Assembly (NCBI RefSeq): GCF_902459745.1
Contig: NZ_CABPSJ010000001.1
Coordinates: 682,001-746,000 of the forward strand
DNA length: 64,000 bases
Direction of reading: 5' to 3'
From: Pandoraea communis
Lineage (GTDB): Bacteria; Pseudomonadota; Gammaproteobacteria; Burkholderiales; Burkholderiaceae
This document shows, one piece after another, positions 7,934 to 16,526 of this stretch; positions within the stretch are counted from its first letter, which is position 1; each line of letters begins with the position of its first letter. Below the pieces are notes generated by a model. That model was not told the DNA's origin and ran no database searches. It saw nothing but the letters and a program-made list of their open reading frames with translations. A program made the translations under genes and the position numbers.

Positions 7934-8688
7934 ACGCTCGCCCTTCGTCGCTCACGCCCCCCAAGTCAGTCAAATCCCTCGATTGGGCCGCACTGGAAGA
8001 CGAACTCGATTGCTTCGGTGCAGCGCGCATTCCCCATCTGCTGAACGGCAACGAATGCCACGATCTCTGCGCGATGTACGGCGAGACGAACGGGAGAATG
8101 AGCACCATGCCGACATCGCCCTGCTTTCGCAGCCGTGTTGTGATGGCGCGTCATGGTTTCGGACAAGGGGAATATCAATACTTCGCCTACCCGCTGCCGC
8201 CGCTCGTCGCCGAACTACGCGAAGCGTTCTACGCGCCGCTGCGTGAGATCGCGCACCGCTGGCACGCGGCGATGGGCATCGATGTCCGCTACCCGCCCAC
8301 GCACAGCGCCTACCTCGCGCAATGCCATGCGGCCGGGCAGCGCCGCCCCACGCCGTTGCTGCTGCGCTACGAGGCGGGCGACTACAATTGCCTGCATCAA
8401 GACCTCTATGGGGAACACGTCTTCCCGTTGCAGGTGGCCATTTTGCTGTCGCAGCCCGGCGAGGATTTCACGGGCGGCGAATTCGTCCTCACCGAGCAGC
8501 GCCCGCGCATGCAGTCGCGTGCCGAAGTGGTGCCGCTCACGCGCGGCGACGCCGTCGTGTTCGCCGTGCACCACCGTCCGGTGAACGGCACGCGCGGGGT
8601 GTATCGCGTGAACATGCGGCACGGCGTGAGCCGCGTGCACAGCGGCCATCGGCATACGCTCGGCGTGATCCTGCACGACGCCACATGA
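7930..8688 (+). CDS. 2OG-Fe(II) oxygenase of the ada-alkB operon
   Basis: A 252-residue protein of the COG3826 type. The iron motif HQD is at His156-Asp158; the distal His is one of His231, His237 or His242 in a His/Arg-rich tail ending in RHTLGVILHDA. This differs from AlkB, and it lacks AlkB's substrate lid. Its GTG start overlaps the ada stop (GTGA, 7930-7933) and its stop overlaps alkB (ATGA), so it is made with both repair proteins. A role in oxidative demethylation is likely from context, but the substrate is not established. Confidence 0.85.
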   Translation: MNARPSSLTPPKSVKSLDWAALEDELDCFGAARIPHLLNGNECHDLCAMYGETNGRMSTMPTSPCFRSRVVMARHGFGQGEYQYFAYPLPPLVAELREAFYAPLREIAHRWHAAMGIDVRYPPTHSAYLAQCHAAGQRRPTPLLLRYEAGDYNCLHQDLYGEHVFPLQVAILLSQPGEDFTGGEFVLTEQRPRMQSRAEVVPLTRGDAVVFAVHHRPVNGTRGVYRVNMRHGVSRVHSGHRHTLGVILHDAT

Positions 8689-9344
8689 CGCTCGATCTCT
8701 TCGGCAGCGCAAACGACGACGCCCGCCACGACAGCCCGCCGGCCGACGAACTCGGTCCGGGGGCCTTCGTGCTGCGGGGGTTTGCGCAGTCGCAACTGGC
8801 GACCTTGCAGGCGGACATCGATGCGGTCGTTGCCCGGGCGCCGTTGCGTCACTGGCTGACGCCGGGTGGCAAGCGCATGTCGGTCGCCATGACGAATTGC
8901 GGGGAAGTGGGATGGATCAGCGACCGGCAGGGATATCGCTACGGCACGCACGATCCGCTCTCGAAGCAACTGTGGCCACCGATGCCCGCCTCGTTCGTTG
9001 CGCTCGCCCGTCACGCTGCCGAGGCAGCCGGTTATCCCGACTTCAGACCCGACGCCTGCCTCATCAATCGCTATGCGCTGGATGCGCGACTCACGCTGCA
9101 TCAGGATCGTGACGAACGTGAATTGGACGCGCCCATTGTGTCGGTCTCGCTCGGACTGCCCGCGACCTTCCTGTGGGGCGGTCTCCAGCGCGGTGATCGC
9201 ACACGTCGCGTGCGTCTTGCGCCGGGCGACGTGGTCGTGTGGGGCGGGCCGTCGCGGCTCGTCTATCACGGTATTGCGAGCGTCGAAGGCAGCTTCGACG
9301 CTCAGGCTGTGCGTTACAACCTCACGTTCCGGCTGGCGCGCTGA
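8685..9344 (+). CDS. alkB: AlkB: oxidative DNA/RNA dealkylase
   Basis: A 219-residue protein, close to the 216 of E. coli AlkB. It removes 1-methyladenine and 3-methylcytosine using 2-oxoglutarate and Fe(II). The key residues are visible: INRY near 127, the iron ligands His139 and Asp141 (LHQDRDE), His195, and the 2OG-binding arginines Arg210 and Arg216 (VRYNLTFR). The ATG at 8685 overlaps the stop of the preceding oxygenase. It is the last gene of the ada operon. Confidence 0.95.
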   Translation: MTLDLFGSANDDARHDSPPADELGPGAFVLRGFAQSQLATLQADIDAVVARAPLRHWLTPGGKRMSVAMTNCGEVGWISDRQGYRYGTHDPLSKQLWPPMPASFVALARHAAEAAGYPDFRPDACLINRYALDARLTLHQDRDERELDAPIVSVSLGLPATFLWGGLQRGDRTRRVRLAPGDVVVWGGPSRLVYHGIASVEGSFDAQAVRYNLTFRLAR

Positions 9345-9383
9345 TCGTTCTCGCGAGCGGCGCGCACCGCCGTCGTACTGCGC

Positions 9384-10004
9384 TCAATACCCGACCGTGA
9401 AACGCGCGCGCGGGTGCTGGTTCTTCTCGAGTTCGTCGACCAGCGCAATGGCGTAGTCTTCCATCGAAATCCAGCTCTTGCCGTTGGCGTCGACCAGCAG
9501 GCCGTCGCCACCCACGCGGAATTTGCCCGTGCGCTCCCCCGGCTCGAACAACGCCGACGGCGACAGGAACGTCCAGTTCAGCGGCGAGTCTTTCGGCTCG
9601 GCGCGCAGCACTTGCAGGAAGACGCGCCCGGCACTGGCCTCCGGCTTGTAGGCGTCCGGAAATTCCGGCGTGTCGATGAGCGCCTTGCCCGGCGCGATTT
9701 CCAGACTGCCAGCACCGCCCACTACGAGCAAACGCGGCACGCTCGCGCGCGTCACCGCGTCGAGGAGCTTGCCCGCATCCATCGACGCGAAACGACCGGC
9801 GCTGATCACGGCGTCGTGACCGGCGAGCAGCGGCGCGAGCGCCGCCGGGTTCACCGCATCACCCTTGACGACGGTAAGACCCGCCTCGGCTTCGACGCGC
9901 TCGGGATTCCGGGCGATCCCCGTGACGGTGTGACCACGTTGCAGCAACTCGGCGGCAACGCGCGTACCCACGCGGCCGGTAATACCAATCAAGGCGACTT
10001 TCAT
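9384..10004 (-). CDS. NAD(P)-binding SDR-like protein (YwnB/NmrA type)
   Basis: A 206-residue Rossmann protein of the atypical SDR group. The N-terminal GITGRVGTRVAAELLQRGH is a GxxGxxG nucleotide site, and the central LLVVGGAGSLEIAPG is typical of YwnB/NmrA-like proteins. Canonical SDR Tyr-x3-Lys catalysis is not evident. It is probably an NAD(P)H-dependent reductase or sensor. AGGAG lies seven bases before the ATG at 10004; upstream in-frame starts run into the next gene. The DsbA-like gene is 49 nt upstream on the same strand and may be cotranscribed. Confidence 0.8.
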   Translation of the reverse strand: MKVALIGITGRVGTRVAAELLQRGHTVTGIARNPERVEAEAGLTVVKGDAVNPAALAPLLAGHDAVISAGRFASMDAGKLLDAVTRASVPRLLVVGGAGSLEIAPGKALIDTPEFPDAYKPEASAGRVFLQVLRAEPKDSPLNWTFLSPSALFEPGERTGKFRVGGDGLLVDANGKSWISMEDYAIALVDELEKNQHPRARFTVGY

Positions 10005-10053
10005 CAGGAATCTCCTGGAGGTGAGGGGGAATTCGGAATAAGGGGGGGAATGC

Positions 10054-10770
10054 TCAGTGCGCGCAGCCGTCGGGACCGCATTGCGGCAACACGCCAGCGT
10101 CACCCTCGGCAGATGCCTTCGTCTGCGCCGCCAGCAAACGCTCGCGCAGCGCATCGCGCCAGGCATCGGGTTGCGCCAGATAGCGGCCCGGTTCGAGCCG
10201 TTCTATCTGAGCGCCGATCTCCAGCGCGAAGGTCGGGAAGCCACTGCCGCCCACCCGGGTGAGCCACGCACGGCTCTCGCGGAAATGCCGCATGAGCGCG
10301 GCCGCATCCTGTGCGTCGAAGGCGTTGGCGAAGGCGTCCCGGTCAAGGCCGAGATCTGCCGCGATACCGGCGAGCACGTCGCGCTCGGCAATACGTTTGC
10401 CGTCGACGTAATGGGCGCGCTGCAACGCGGCGAACATGTCGAGGCCGCGCCCGGCCAGCGCCTGGGCGGCCAGCACGGCGGCCGTGGGCGGTGCGGAGTC
10501 GAACACGGCGGTGCCGTCGCGCAGCAGCCCTTCGAAATAGGCGTCGCCAAACGGCTGACCGGTGAGCGCCGCAATGCGATGGTCGTGCGGCATGACGTAG
10601 TTGCGAAGCTGCGGTGTGACGGGTTGCGCGTTCGGGCCGGCCATCATGCCGCCGCCGTGAAACACGACGTCGAGGCCCGCCACGTCGCGTGCCGCACGCA
10701 CCAGCGGCGCGGCAGCGTAGCACCAGCCGCACAGCGGATCGGCGATGTAATGCAACGTTGCCTGAGTCAT
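10054..10770 (-). CDS. DsbA-family (FrnE/HCCA-isomerase-like) thioredoxin-fold protein
   Basis: A 238-residue protein with a DsbA-type fold. The active-site CGWC is at residues 14-17, very near the N-terminus, and there is no signal peptide, so it acts in the cytoplasm. A helical insertion and a cis-Pro segment (GGSGFPTFAL, near 188) follow. The tail carries a second Cys pair (CGPDGC). Relatives include FrnE disulfide isomerases linked to oxidative or metal stress. The start at 10770 is favoured because the frame upstream has no ribosome site. It is divergent from a LysR gene that may regulate it. Confidence 0.8.
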   Translation of the reverse strand: MTQATLHYIADPLCGWCYAAAPLVRAARDVAGLDVVFHGGGMMAGPNAQPVTPQLRNYVMPHDHRIAALTGQPFGDAYFEGLLRDGTAVFDSAPPTAAVLAAQALAGRGLDMFAALQRAHYVDGKRIAERDVLAGIAADLGLDRDAFANAFDAQDAAALMRHFRESRAWLTRVGGSGFPTFALEIGAQIERLEPGRYLAQPDAWRDALRERLLAAQTKASAEGDAGVLPQCGPDGCAH

Positions 10771-10896
10771 TTCGGTATGTCCTGTGTCGTGCAGTGCCGT
10801 CGCTCGACGGCGTCTCATGAATGCCATCGTAGTCGCGTCAATCGTTCAAAAAAAGCCCATAATGACGATCACTTTGTTGCATCGATCGAGCAAATC

Positions 10897-11826
10897 ATGG
10901 ACCGTCTGACGGCAATGCGTGTCTTTACCGAAGTGGCCGAACGCGGCTCGCTCACGGCAGCGGCGCAGCGGCTGGACATGTCGCGGGCGATGGTCTCGCG
11001 GTATCTGGCGGAACTCGAAGCGTGGCTCGGCACGCGGCTGCTGCACCGGACCACGCGCGCGGTGAGCCTCACCGACGCCGGTAACGACGCGCTGCCGCGC
11101 TGCCGGGAAATGCTCGGGATCGCCGACGATCTGGCGGGCGCCTCGCACACCGACAGCACGCCGCGCGGCCTGCTGCGGGTGGCTTGCAGCACGTCGCTCG
11201 GTCAGGCGTTTCTCGCCGCAGCCGTCACGCGCTTCATCGTTCGGCACCCAGGGGTGGCCATCGACCTCGTGGTGGCAGACCGCACCGTCGATCTGGTGGA
11301 CGAGCGCATCGATCTGGCGATTCGCGTGACCAACGAACCTTCGCCCGGTCTCATCGCGCGGCGCCTCGCCACATGCCACTCCGTGATCTGCGCCGCACCG
11401 TCGTATCTCCAGCGCCATGGCACGCCGGAGCGCGCCGAAGACCTCGCGCTGCACAACTGTCTGACGTACACCTACTTCGGCAAGAGCCTCTGGCAGTTCA
11501 CGCACAACGGCACGCCGCTCGGCGTGCCCGTCGGCGGCAATCTGTCGGCCAATGAAGTGAACGTGGTCTTCGCCGCCACGCTGGCAGGCGCGGGCATCTC
11601 CATGCAGCCCGTCTATGCGGTGCTGCCGCATCTGCGCGACGGCACCCTGCGAGCCCTGCTGCCCGACTACGTGCCGCGCGAGATGACCGTCTACGGCGTG
11701 TACATGTCGCGCAAGCAGATGCCGAGCGCCCTGCGCGCGTTGCTCGACGATCTGGTCGAACAGTTCCGCACGGGGCTGTTCGAAGACACCGGCTACCCCG
11801 GACACCAAGCCACGCCATCCGCCTGA
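10897..11826 (+). CDS. LysR-family regulator
   Basis: A 309-residue LysR-type regulator. The winged HTH is at residues 1-60 (MDRLTAMRVF, SLTAAAQRLDMSRAMVSRYLAELE), followed by a linker helix and a periplasmic-binding-like effector domain with a DLAIRV segment near 143. It belongs to the CrgA-like subgroup. It starts 127 bases from the divergent DsbA-like gene, its most likely target. CAT-AAT near 10858 may be part of a promoter, but I cannot pair it with a -35. Confidence 0.88.
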   Translation: MDRLTAMRVFTEVAERGSLTAAAQRLDMSRAMVSRYLAELEAWLGTRLLHRTTRAVSLTDAGNDALPRCREMLGIADDLAGASHTDSTPRGLLRVACSTSLGQAFLAAAVTRFIVRHPGVAIDLVVADRTVDLVDERIDLAIRVTNEPSPGLIARRLATCHSVICAAPSYLQRHGTPERAEDLALHNCLTYTYFGKSLWQFTHNGTPLGVPVGGNLSANEVNVVFAATLAGAGISMQPVYAVLPHLRDGTLRALLPDYVPREMTVYGVYMSRKQMPSALRALLDDLVEQFRTGLFEDTGYPGHQATPSA

Positions 11827-12034
11827 AGCGCCCCGCAGCGTTTCGCCTGTCGTGACGCCATGGCGGCGTCACCGAATTGACACAATCCCCGCGTAAAAAC
11901 GTCGTCTGCCTCGCCCGCCCGGGTCAGCCGGCGACGCCGTTCCCGTACGTCGACGTCTGCCCCTGCCAACCGGTTGCGGATGTTCGCGCGCGCCTGGCCG
12001 AGCGCCGCTGCCCGATACGCCAATCAAGGACATC

Positions 12035-13753
12035 ATGACGAACGACGCCACGCCCCACCCCCACGACCCCGCTCTGGATGCCGATCTCGCGCACGACGAC
12101 AATCCGTCGGACCCGTCGCGTCGCCGCCTGCTTCAGGGCCTGGCCGCCATCGGTGCCGCCGGTGCGGCAGGCGCTACCACGGCATTGACCGGCTGTGCCG
12201 CCGAAGGCGGCGCCGGTGCGCCGACGGCGGTGGCCGCAGGCGGCACATTCGACGCGCAGCTCAAGGCCAACATCAAGACGGTCGTCGTGATCTATCTCGA
12301 GAACCGCAGCTTCAACAATCTGTTCGCCGATTTCCCCGGCCTGGAGAAGCCGCTCTCGAAGGTCGCCGCAGCGGCCTACACGCAGCTCGATCGCGACGGC
12401 AAGACGCCGATGCCGATGCTGCCGCCGTTCTTCGACGGCGTGGTGCCGCGCGCGCAGACCCTTGGCGGCAAGAAGTACCACATCACCGAGAAGGACATCG
12501 CGCGTCAGCCGAACGCACCGTTCATGCTCAAGGACGCCGAGGGTCAGTTGCTGCCGACATCGGTCATCACGCGCGACCTGTGGCACCTGTTCTGGCAGAA
12601 CCAGATGCAGATCAACGACGGCGCGAACAACCAGTTCGCCGCATGGGCCGATTCGGGTGGTCTGGTCATGGGTTACTACGGCGAGACCGCCAAGACGCTC
12701 GACATGTACAAGATCGCGCAGCAGTACACGATGTGCGACAACTTCTTCATGGGGGCATTCGGCGGCTCGTTCCTGAATCACCAGTTCCTGATTTCGGGCC
12801 GCCCGCCCGTGTATCCGAACGCGGCCCAAAGCCCCGCCAAGGACAAGATCGCCGTGCTGGCCGACGGGCCGCAAGGTGTGCGTCTCGCAGTGGCCCCGGA
12901 ATCGCCCGCATCGGCCGCCGACGGCAAGCCGAAGTTCGTGCGCGACGGCGCCATCACGCCCGACAACTTCGCGGTGAACACGATGATGCCGGCTTACCAG
13001 CCGTCGCCGATCAAGCCGGCAGCGTCGGGCGACAAGCGTCTGGCCGATCCGTCGAACCCCGCTACGCTGCCGCCGCAAACGTTCGCCACCATCGGCGACC
13101 TGCTCTCGACGAAGGGAGTGTCGTGGGCATGGTATGCGGGCGCATGGCAATCGGCGCTCGATCACAAGGGCGGCGCAGACAGGCCGAACTTCCAGTACCA
13201 CCATCAGCCGTTCAACTACTTCGCACAGTTCGCACCGGGCACGGCCGCTCGCGAAGCGCATCTGCGCGATGGCGGCGAGGGCGATAGCCCGATCGCAAAC
13301 AAATTCATCGCCGACGCCATCGCCGGCAAGCTGCCGGCCGTCACGTTCTACAAGCCGCAAGGCAACCTGAACCAGCACGCCGGTTATTCGGATGTGGAGT
13401 CGGGCGACCAGCACGTGGCGAACGTGCTCGCGCACCTGATGAAAGCACCGCAGTGGCAGAACATGCTGGTCGTGATTACGTACGACGAGAACGGCGGCTG
13501 GTGGGATCACGTCGCGCCGCCGAAGGGAGATCGCTGGGGTCCGGGCTCGCGTGTGCCGGCGCTCGTGGTCTCGCCGTTCGCCAAGCGCGGCAATGTCGAT
13601 CACACGTTCTACGACACCACGTCGATCCTGCGTTTTGTCACGCGCTTGCACGATCTGCCGACGCTCGAAGGCATCGCCCATCGCAACGCGGCTTTCGCCG
13701 AACGCGGCGCGATGCCGCCGGGCGATCTGACGAAGACGCTGACGTTCGCGTGA
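12035..13753 (+). CDS. AcpA-like phosphoesterase, Tat-exported
   Basis: A 572-residue member of the phosphoesterase family that holds Francisella AcpA and non-haemolytic phospholipases C. The metal-binding ENRSFNNLF near residues 90-98 and the C-terminal ITYDENGGWWDHVAPP are family signatures. The N-terminal SRRRLLQGLAA (28-38) is a twin-arginine signal. It runs into LTGC (51-54), a lipobox, so the product may be a Tat lipoprotein. AcpA-type enzymes hydrolyse phosphomonoesters; lipid activity is also possible. It is monocistronic, ending at the terminator at 13783-13815. Confidence 0.88.
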   Translation: MTNDATPHPHDPALDADLAHDDNPSDPSRRRLLQGLAAIGAAGAAGATTALTGCAAEGGAGAPTAVAAGGTFDAQLKANIKTVVVIYLENRSFNNLFADFPGLEKPLSKVAAAAYTQLDRDGKTPMPMLPPFFDGVVPRAQTLGGKKYHITEKDIARQPNAPFMLKDAEGQLLPTSVITRDLWHLFWQNQMQINDGANNQFAAWADSGGLVMGYYGETAKTLDMYKIAQQYTMCDNFFMGAFGGSFLNHQFLISGRPPVYPNAAQSPAKDKIAVLADGPQGVRLAVAPESPASAADGKPKFVRDGAITPDNFAVNTMMPAYQPSPIKPAASGDKRLADPSNPATLPPQTFATIGDLLSTKGVSWAWYAGAWQSALDHKGGADRPNFQYHHQPFNYFAQFAPGTAAREAHLRDGGEGDSPIANKFIADAIAGKLPAVTFYKPQGNLNQHAGYSDVESGDQHVANVLAHLMKAPQWQNMLVVITYDENGGWWDHVAPPKGDRWGPGSRVPALVVSPFAKRGNVDHTFYDTTSILRFVTRLHDLPTLEGIAHRNAAFAERGAMPPGDLTKTLTFA

Positions 13754-13782
13754 GCAGACGATCGGCTTAGGCGAGAACGCAT

Positions 13783-13815
13783 AAAAAAGGGCACTTTCGG
13801 GTGCCCTTGCTTTTT
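13783..13815. terminator. Bidirectional terminator between acpA-like and marR
   Basis: GGGCAC (13789-13794) and GTGCCC (13801-13806) around TTTCGG, with six A before and a T-rich run after. It serves the two convergent genes. Confidence 0.85.
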
Positions 13816-13842
13816 GTGGTGACGCAGCGCGTGAAGCGAGCG

Positions 13843-14298
13843 TCACTCAAGCGCGTCGAGTTCGTCCGAGCGCAACAACAGTTTGTCGAGCAAGCGCTCG
13901 TACACGCGCATTTCGTCGTCCGTCAGCGCTTCGAACAACCGGTCGTAGTGCGCCCGCGCCGCGTCGATCACCACGCGCCACACACGCTCGCCTTCCGGTG
14001 TGAGCGCCACCTTGACCGCGCGACCGTCGTGTTCGTCCGGCCCGCGACGCACCAGCCCGCGCGAGACCAGACCATCCGCCCCCCGGCTAGCCTGACTCTT
14101 GTCGAGATTCGCGCGACGCGCCAGCTCGGAGTTCGACAACGCCCCCGCCGTGCCCACGGCGGCGAGCACGCGCGACTCGGCCAGACTCAACTGCGCCGCG
14201 TCGGCATACGACTGCGCAACACGCTTGTCGTGCTGCTTCATCAGACGGTGCATCTTGTACGTCAGGAACTGATCGAGCGATTTGTGGGCTGGCCGCAT
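13843..14298 (-). CDS. MarR-family regulator of the adjacent monooxygenase operon
   Basis: A 151-residue MarR-type winged-helix protein. The recognition helix region is SNSELARRANLDKSQASRGADGL (about 54-76) and the wing holds GLVRRGPDEHDGRAVKVALT. Members of this family respond to phenolic ligands and usually repress divergent catabolic genes. Two palindromes, 14336-14351 and 14368-14381, lie in the shared promoter region. The start at 14298 is preceded by GGGGA; a longer frame to 14358 would read through the operators. Confidence 0.88.
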   Translation of the reverse strand: MRPAHKSLDQFLTYKMHRLMKQHDKRVAQSYADAAQLSLAESRVLAAVGTAGALSNSELARRANLDKSQASRGADGLVSRGLVRRGPDEHDGRAVKVALTPEGERVWRVVIDAARAHYDRLFEALTDDEMRVYERLLDKLLLRSDELDALE

Positions 14299-14335
14299 TT
14301 CAGTGTTTTCCCCTAGACGAAATGGGTCGATATTT

Positions 14336-14351
14336 GGTTGCGAACGCAACC
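14336..14351. promoter_or_regulatory. MarR operator 1 (GGTTGC-N4-GCAACC)
   Basis: A perfect 16-base palindrome overlapping the -35 of the rightward promoter. Its centre is 31 bases (three helical turns) from operator 2. Confidence 0.65.
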
Positions 14352-14366
14352 TTAGCACACTAGAAT
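14338..14366 (+). promoter_or_regulatory. Promoter of the FAD monooxygenase operon
   Basis: TTGCGA (14338-14343), 17 bases, TAGAAT (14361-14366). The -35 lies inside operator 1 and the expected start falls inside operator 2, a layout that fits repression by the divergent MarR protein. Confidence 0.6.
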
Positions 14367-14367
14367 T

Positions 14368-14381
14368 GTTGCGTTAGCAAC
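14368..14381. promoter_or_regulatory. MarR operator 2 (GTTGC-N4-GCAAC)
   Basis: A second perfect palindrome with the same core as operator 1. It covers the expected transcription start of the rightward promoter. Confidence 0.65.
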
Positions 14382-14489
14382 CAAATGCTCGGTGGCGTTT
14401 TTCGTCATTCGCGCGATGTGCAACCGTTGTCTCGCCGCTGACACGAGACCCGTCGCGCACGTGCCGAGCGGCTTATTGAGTGCCGCATC

Positions 14490-16208
14490 ATGCATCGACC
14501 AGAGACCACCCCGCGCGCGTCGCTTTATCACACGTATCGCGTCCATCCTCACTTTGCGCCGCAGGGTGACACCCCGGAGGTGCCCGTCACCGTCGCCGGC
14601 GGCGGCCCCATCGGCATGGTCACGGCGCTCGCGCTGGCGCGCCACGGTGTGCGTTGCGTCGTGCTGCAAGCCGAACAACAAGTCTCGGAAGGCAGCCGTG
14701 CCATCGTCTTCACGCGTCGCTCGCAGGAGATTCTGCAAGCCGTGGGCGTGGCCGGCGCCGTCGTCGCCAAAGGCCTGCCCTGGACCAGCGGAAATTCCTA
14801 CTATCGCGGCCAGCGCGTCTTCCGCATGGAATCGCCGGTGGACGAGGACGACCGCTTCGCGCCGCTCATCAACCTGCAACAGAACGTGCTCGAGAGTTAT
14901 CTGGTGGACGCCGTCGAGCGTGAGCCGCTCATCGACATGCGCTGGGGCAACAAACTCGTCGCACTCGCCCAGGATGCGCATGGCGTTGCCCTGCAAATCG
15001 ACACACCCGACGGCGAGTACACCCAACGTACCGGCTGGCTCGTCGCCGCCGATGGGGCGCGCTCGACCGTGCGCACCGCGCTGGGCCTGCGCTTCGAAGG
15101 CGCGAGCTACGAGGGCCGCTTCGTCATCGCCGACATTCGTATCGATCTCGATCTGCCGACCGAGCGTCTGGCCTACTTCGCCCCCGACTGGAATCCGGGC
15201 AACACCGTGCTCATGCACCGTGAGCCGGACGGCATCTGGCGCGTGGATTATCAATTGCCTGCATCCGAGACCTCCGAGCACGCGCTCCAACCCGAGACGA
15301 TTCGCGAGCGCATCGACGCGCAACTCGACATGATGGGCCTCGGCGGCAAGCCGTGGGAACTCGACTGGTGCTCGGTGTATTCGGCACGCGCGCTCACGCT
15401 GCCCGACTACGTGCAGGGCCGTGTGCTCTTCGCAGGAGACGCCGCGCATCTGCTGCCGATCTTCGGTGTGCGCGGCGCCAACACCGGCTTTCAGGACGCC
15501 ATCGATCTGTCGTGGAAACTCGCGGCCGTCGCGAAAGGCGCAGCGCCCGCGCCACTGCTTGCCTCGTACACGCACGACCGCGTGGGCGCCGCACGCGAGA
15601 TCATTGCCGAAGCCGGCAAGAGCACGCGCTTCATGACGCCGCCATCGCACGGCTTTCGTGTATTGCGCGACGCCGTGCTGGATCTCTCGCTCGATCACGA
15701 ATTCGTGCGGCCGCTGTTTCACTGGCGCACGTCGCGGGCGCACGATTACCGCGACTCGCCGCTGAACTGCCCCAACGACGACAACGCGCAGATGACGACA
15801 GGCCCCGCCGTCGGTGCCCCGGCACCGAACGTGAAGCTCGGCGATAACCACTATCTCTACGACCATCTCGGCGCTGCATTTCATTTGGTGACGTTTGGCG
15901 ATGCACCGCTCGGCGAGGGCTTGCGTCACGAAATCGCGACGTGGCGTGAAAACGGTGTGCCGGTGAAGGTGATCGCGTTTGCGGCGTCGCAACGCACCGT
16001 CGCAGGCGCTGACATCACGCTGCCTGATCCGAATGGCCGCGCCGCCGCGAAATATGGTGCGGCCGGCGGCACGGCGTATCTCGTGCGTCCCGACCATCAT
16101 GTCTGCGCACGTTGGCAGCAGCTTGACGCAACGCGTCTTGCCAGCGCGCTCGCGCAGGCAACGGCTCGCGCCTCAGTCGTCGCGCCCCTCAAGGAAACAC
16201 TGTCATGA
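14490..16208 (+). CDS. FAD-dependent aromatic monooxygenase (MhpA/TfdB-like)
   Basis: A 572-residue class A flavoprotein monooxygenase. The FAD motif GGGPIGMVTALALARHG is near residues 38-54; a DG motif (AADGARSTVR) is near 190; the ribityl-binding GDAAHLLPIFGVRGANTGFQDA is near 313. A thioredoxin-like C-terminal domain of about 130 residues matches the PheA/TfdB/MhpA group. It hydroxylates a phenolic or aromatic acid with NAD(P)H and O2. The substrate cannot be told from sequence. It is cotranscribed with a DUF2783 gene (ATGA overlap) and a transporter under MarR control. Confidence 0.88.
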   Translation: MHRPETTPRASLYHTYRVHPHFAPQGDTPEVPVTVAGGGPIGMVTALALARHGVRCVVLQAEQQVSEGSRAIVFTRRSQEILQAVGVAGAVVAKGLPWTSGNSYYRGQRVFRMESPVDEDDRFAPLINLQQNVLESYLVDAVEREPLIDMRWGNKLVALAQDAHGVALQIDTPDGEYTQRTGWLVAADGARSTVRTALGLRFEGASYEGRFVIADIRIDLDLPTERLAYFAPDWNPGNTVLMHREPDGIWRVDYQLPASETSEHALQPETIRERIDAQLDMMGLGGKPWELDWCSVYSARALTLPDYVQGRVLFAGDAAHLLPIFGVRGANTGFQDAIDLSWKLAAVAKGAAPAPLLASYTHDRVGAAREIIAEAGKSTRFMTPPSHGFRVLRDAVLDLSLDHEFVRPLFHWRTSRAHDYRDSPLNCPNDDNAQMTTGPAVGAPAPNVKLGDNHYLYDHLGAAFHLVTFGDAPLGEGLRHEIATWRENGVPVKVIAFAASQRTVAGADITLPDPNGRAAAKYGAAGGTAYLVRPDHHVCARWQQLDATRLASALAQATARASVVAPLKETLS

Positions 16209-16417
16209 CTACAGAACAAACCGCCATCGCCGGACTCGAGGAAATTTACGACACCCTCGCACTGGCCATCGACGCCGCACCGGAAGACAAACGCGAGTTG
16301 CTGCTCGCCAAGGTCGCCCTGCTGCTGGCCCATGAGATCCGCGATCCGCAACGGGTGATCGATCTCATCGGACGTGCGGCGAGCAGCACGCAGAACGCAT
16401 TGACCCAAGCGAACTGA
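16205..16417 (+). CDS. DUF2783 small protein
   Basis: A 70-residue, mostly helical protein. The pattern ELLLAKVALLLAHEIRDPQRV fits DUF2783, a family found almost always beside FAD-dependent monooxygenases. Its ATG overlaps the upstream stop, so it is coupled to that enzyme. It may assist the monooxygenase or be a small subunit; no biochemical role is known to me. Confidence 0.8.
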   Translation: MTTEQTAIAGLEEIYDTLALAIDAAPEDKRELLLAKVALLLAHEIRDPQRVIDLIGRAASSTQNALTQAN

Positions 16418-16526
16418 CTCGCCGTTCAACACCCTTCCCTTTGGCGTCCGCCCTCGATGGCGGCGCCGATTTCATTACACCGCCACGTACAAACCAAGGC
16501 GGGGAGCGTTGGAGAAGACACCCATC

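Noticed and set aside
11924-13846. 640-codon frame opposite the AcpA-like gene
   Set aside because: Antisense to a clear family member with no domain of its own and with shadow-type composition.
14352-16100. 582-codon frame opposite the FAD monooxygenase
   Set aside because: Antisense shadow; it also runs through the MarR operator region.
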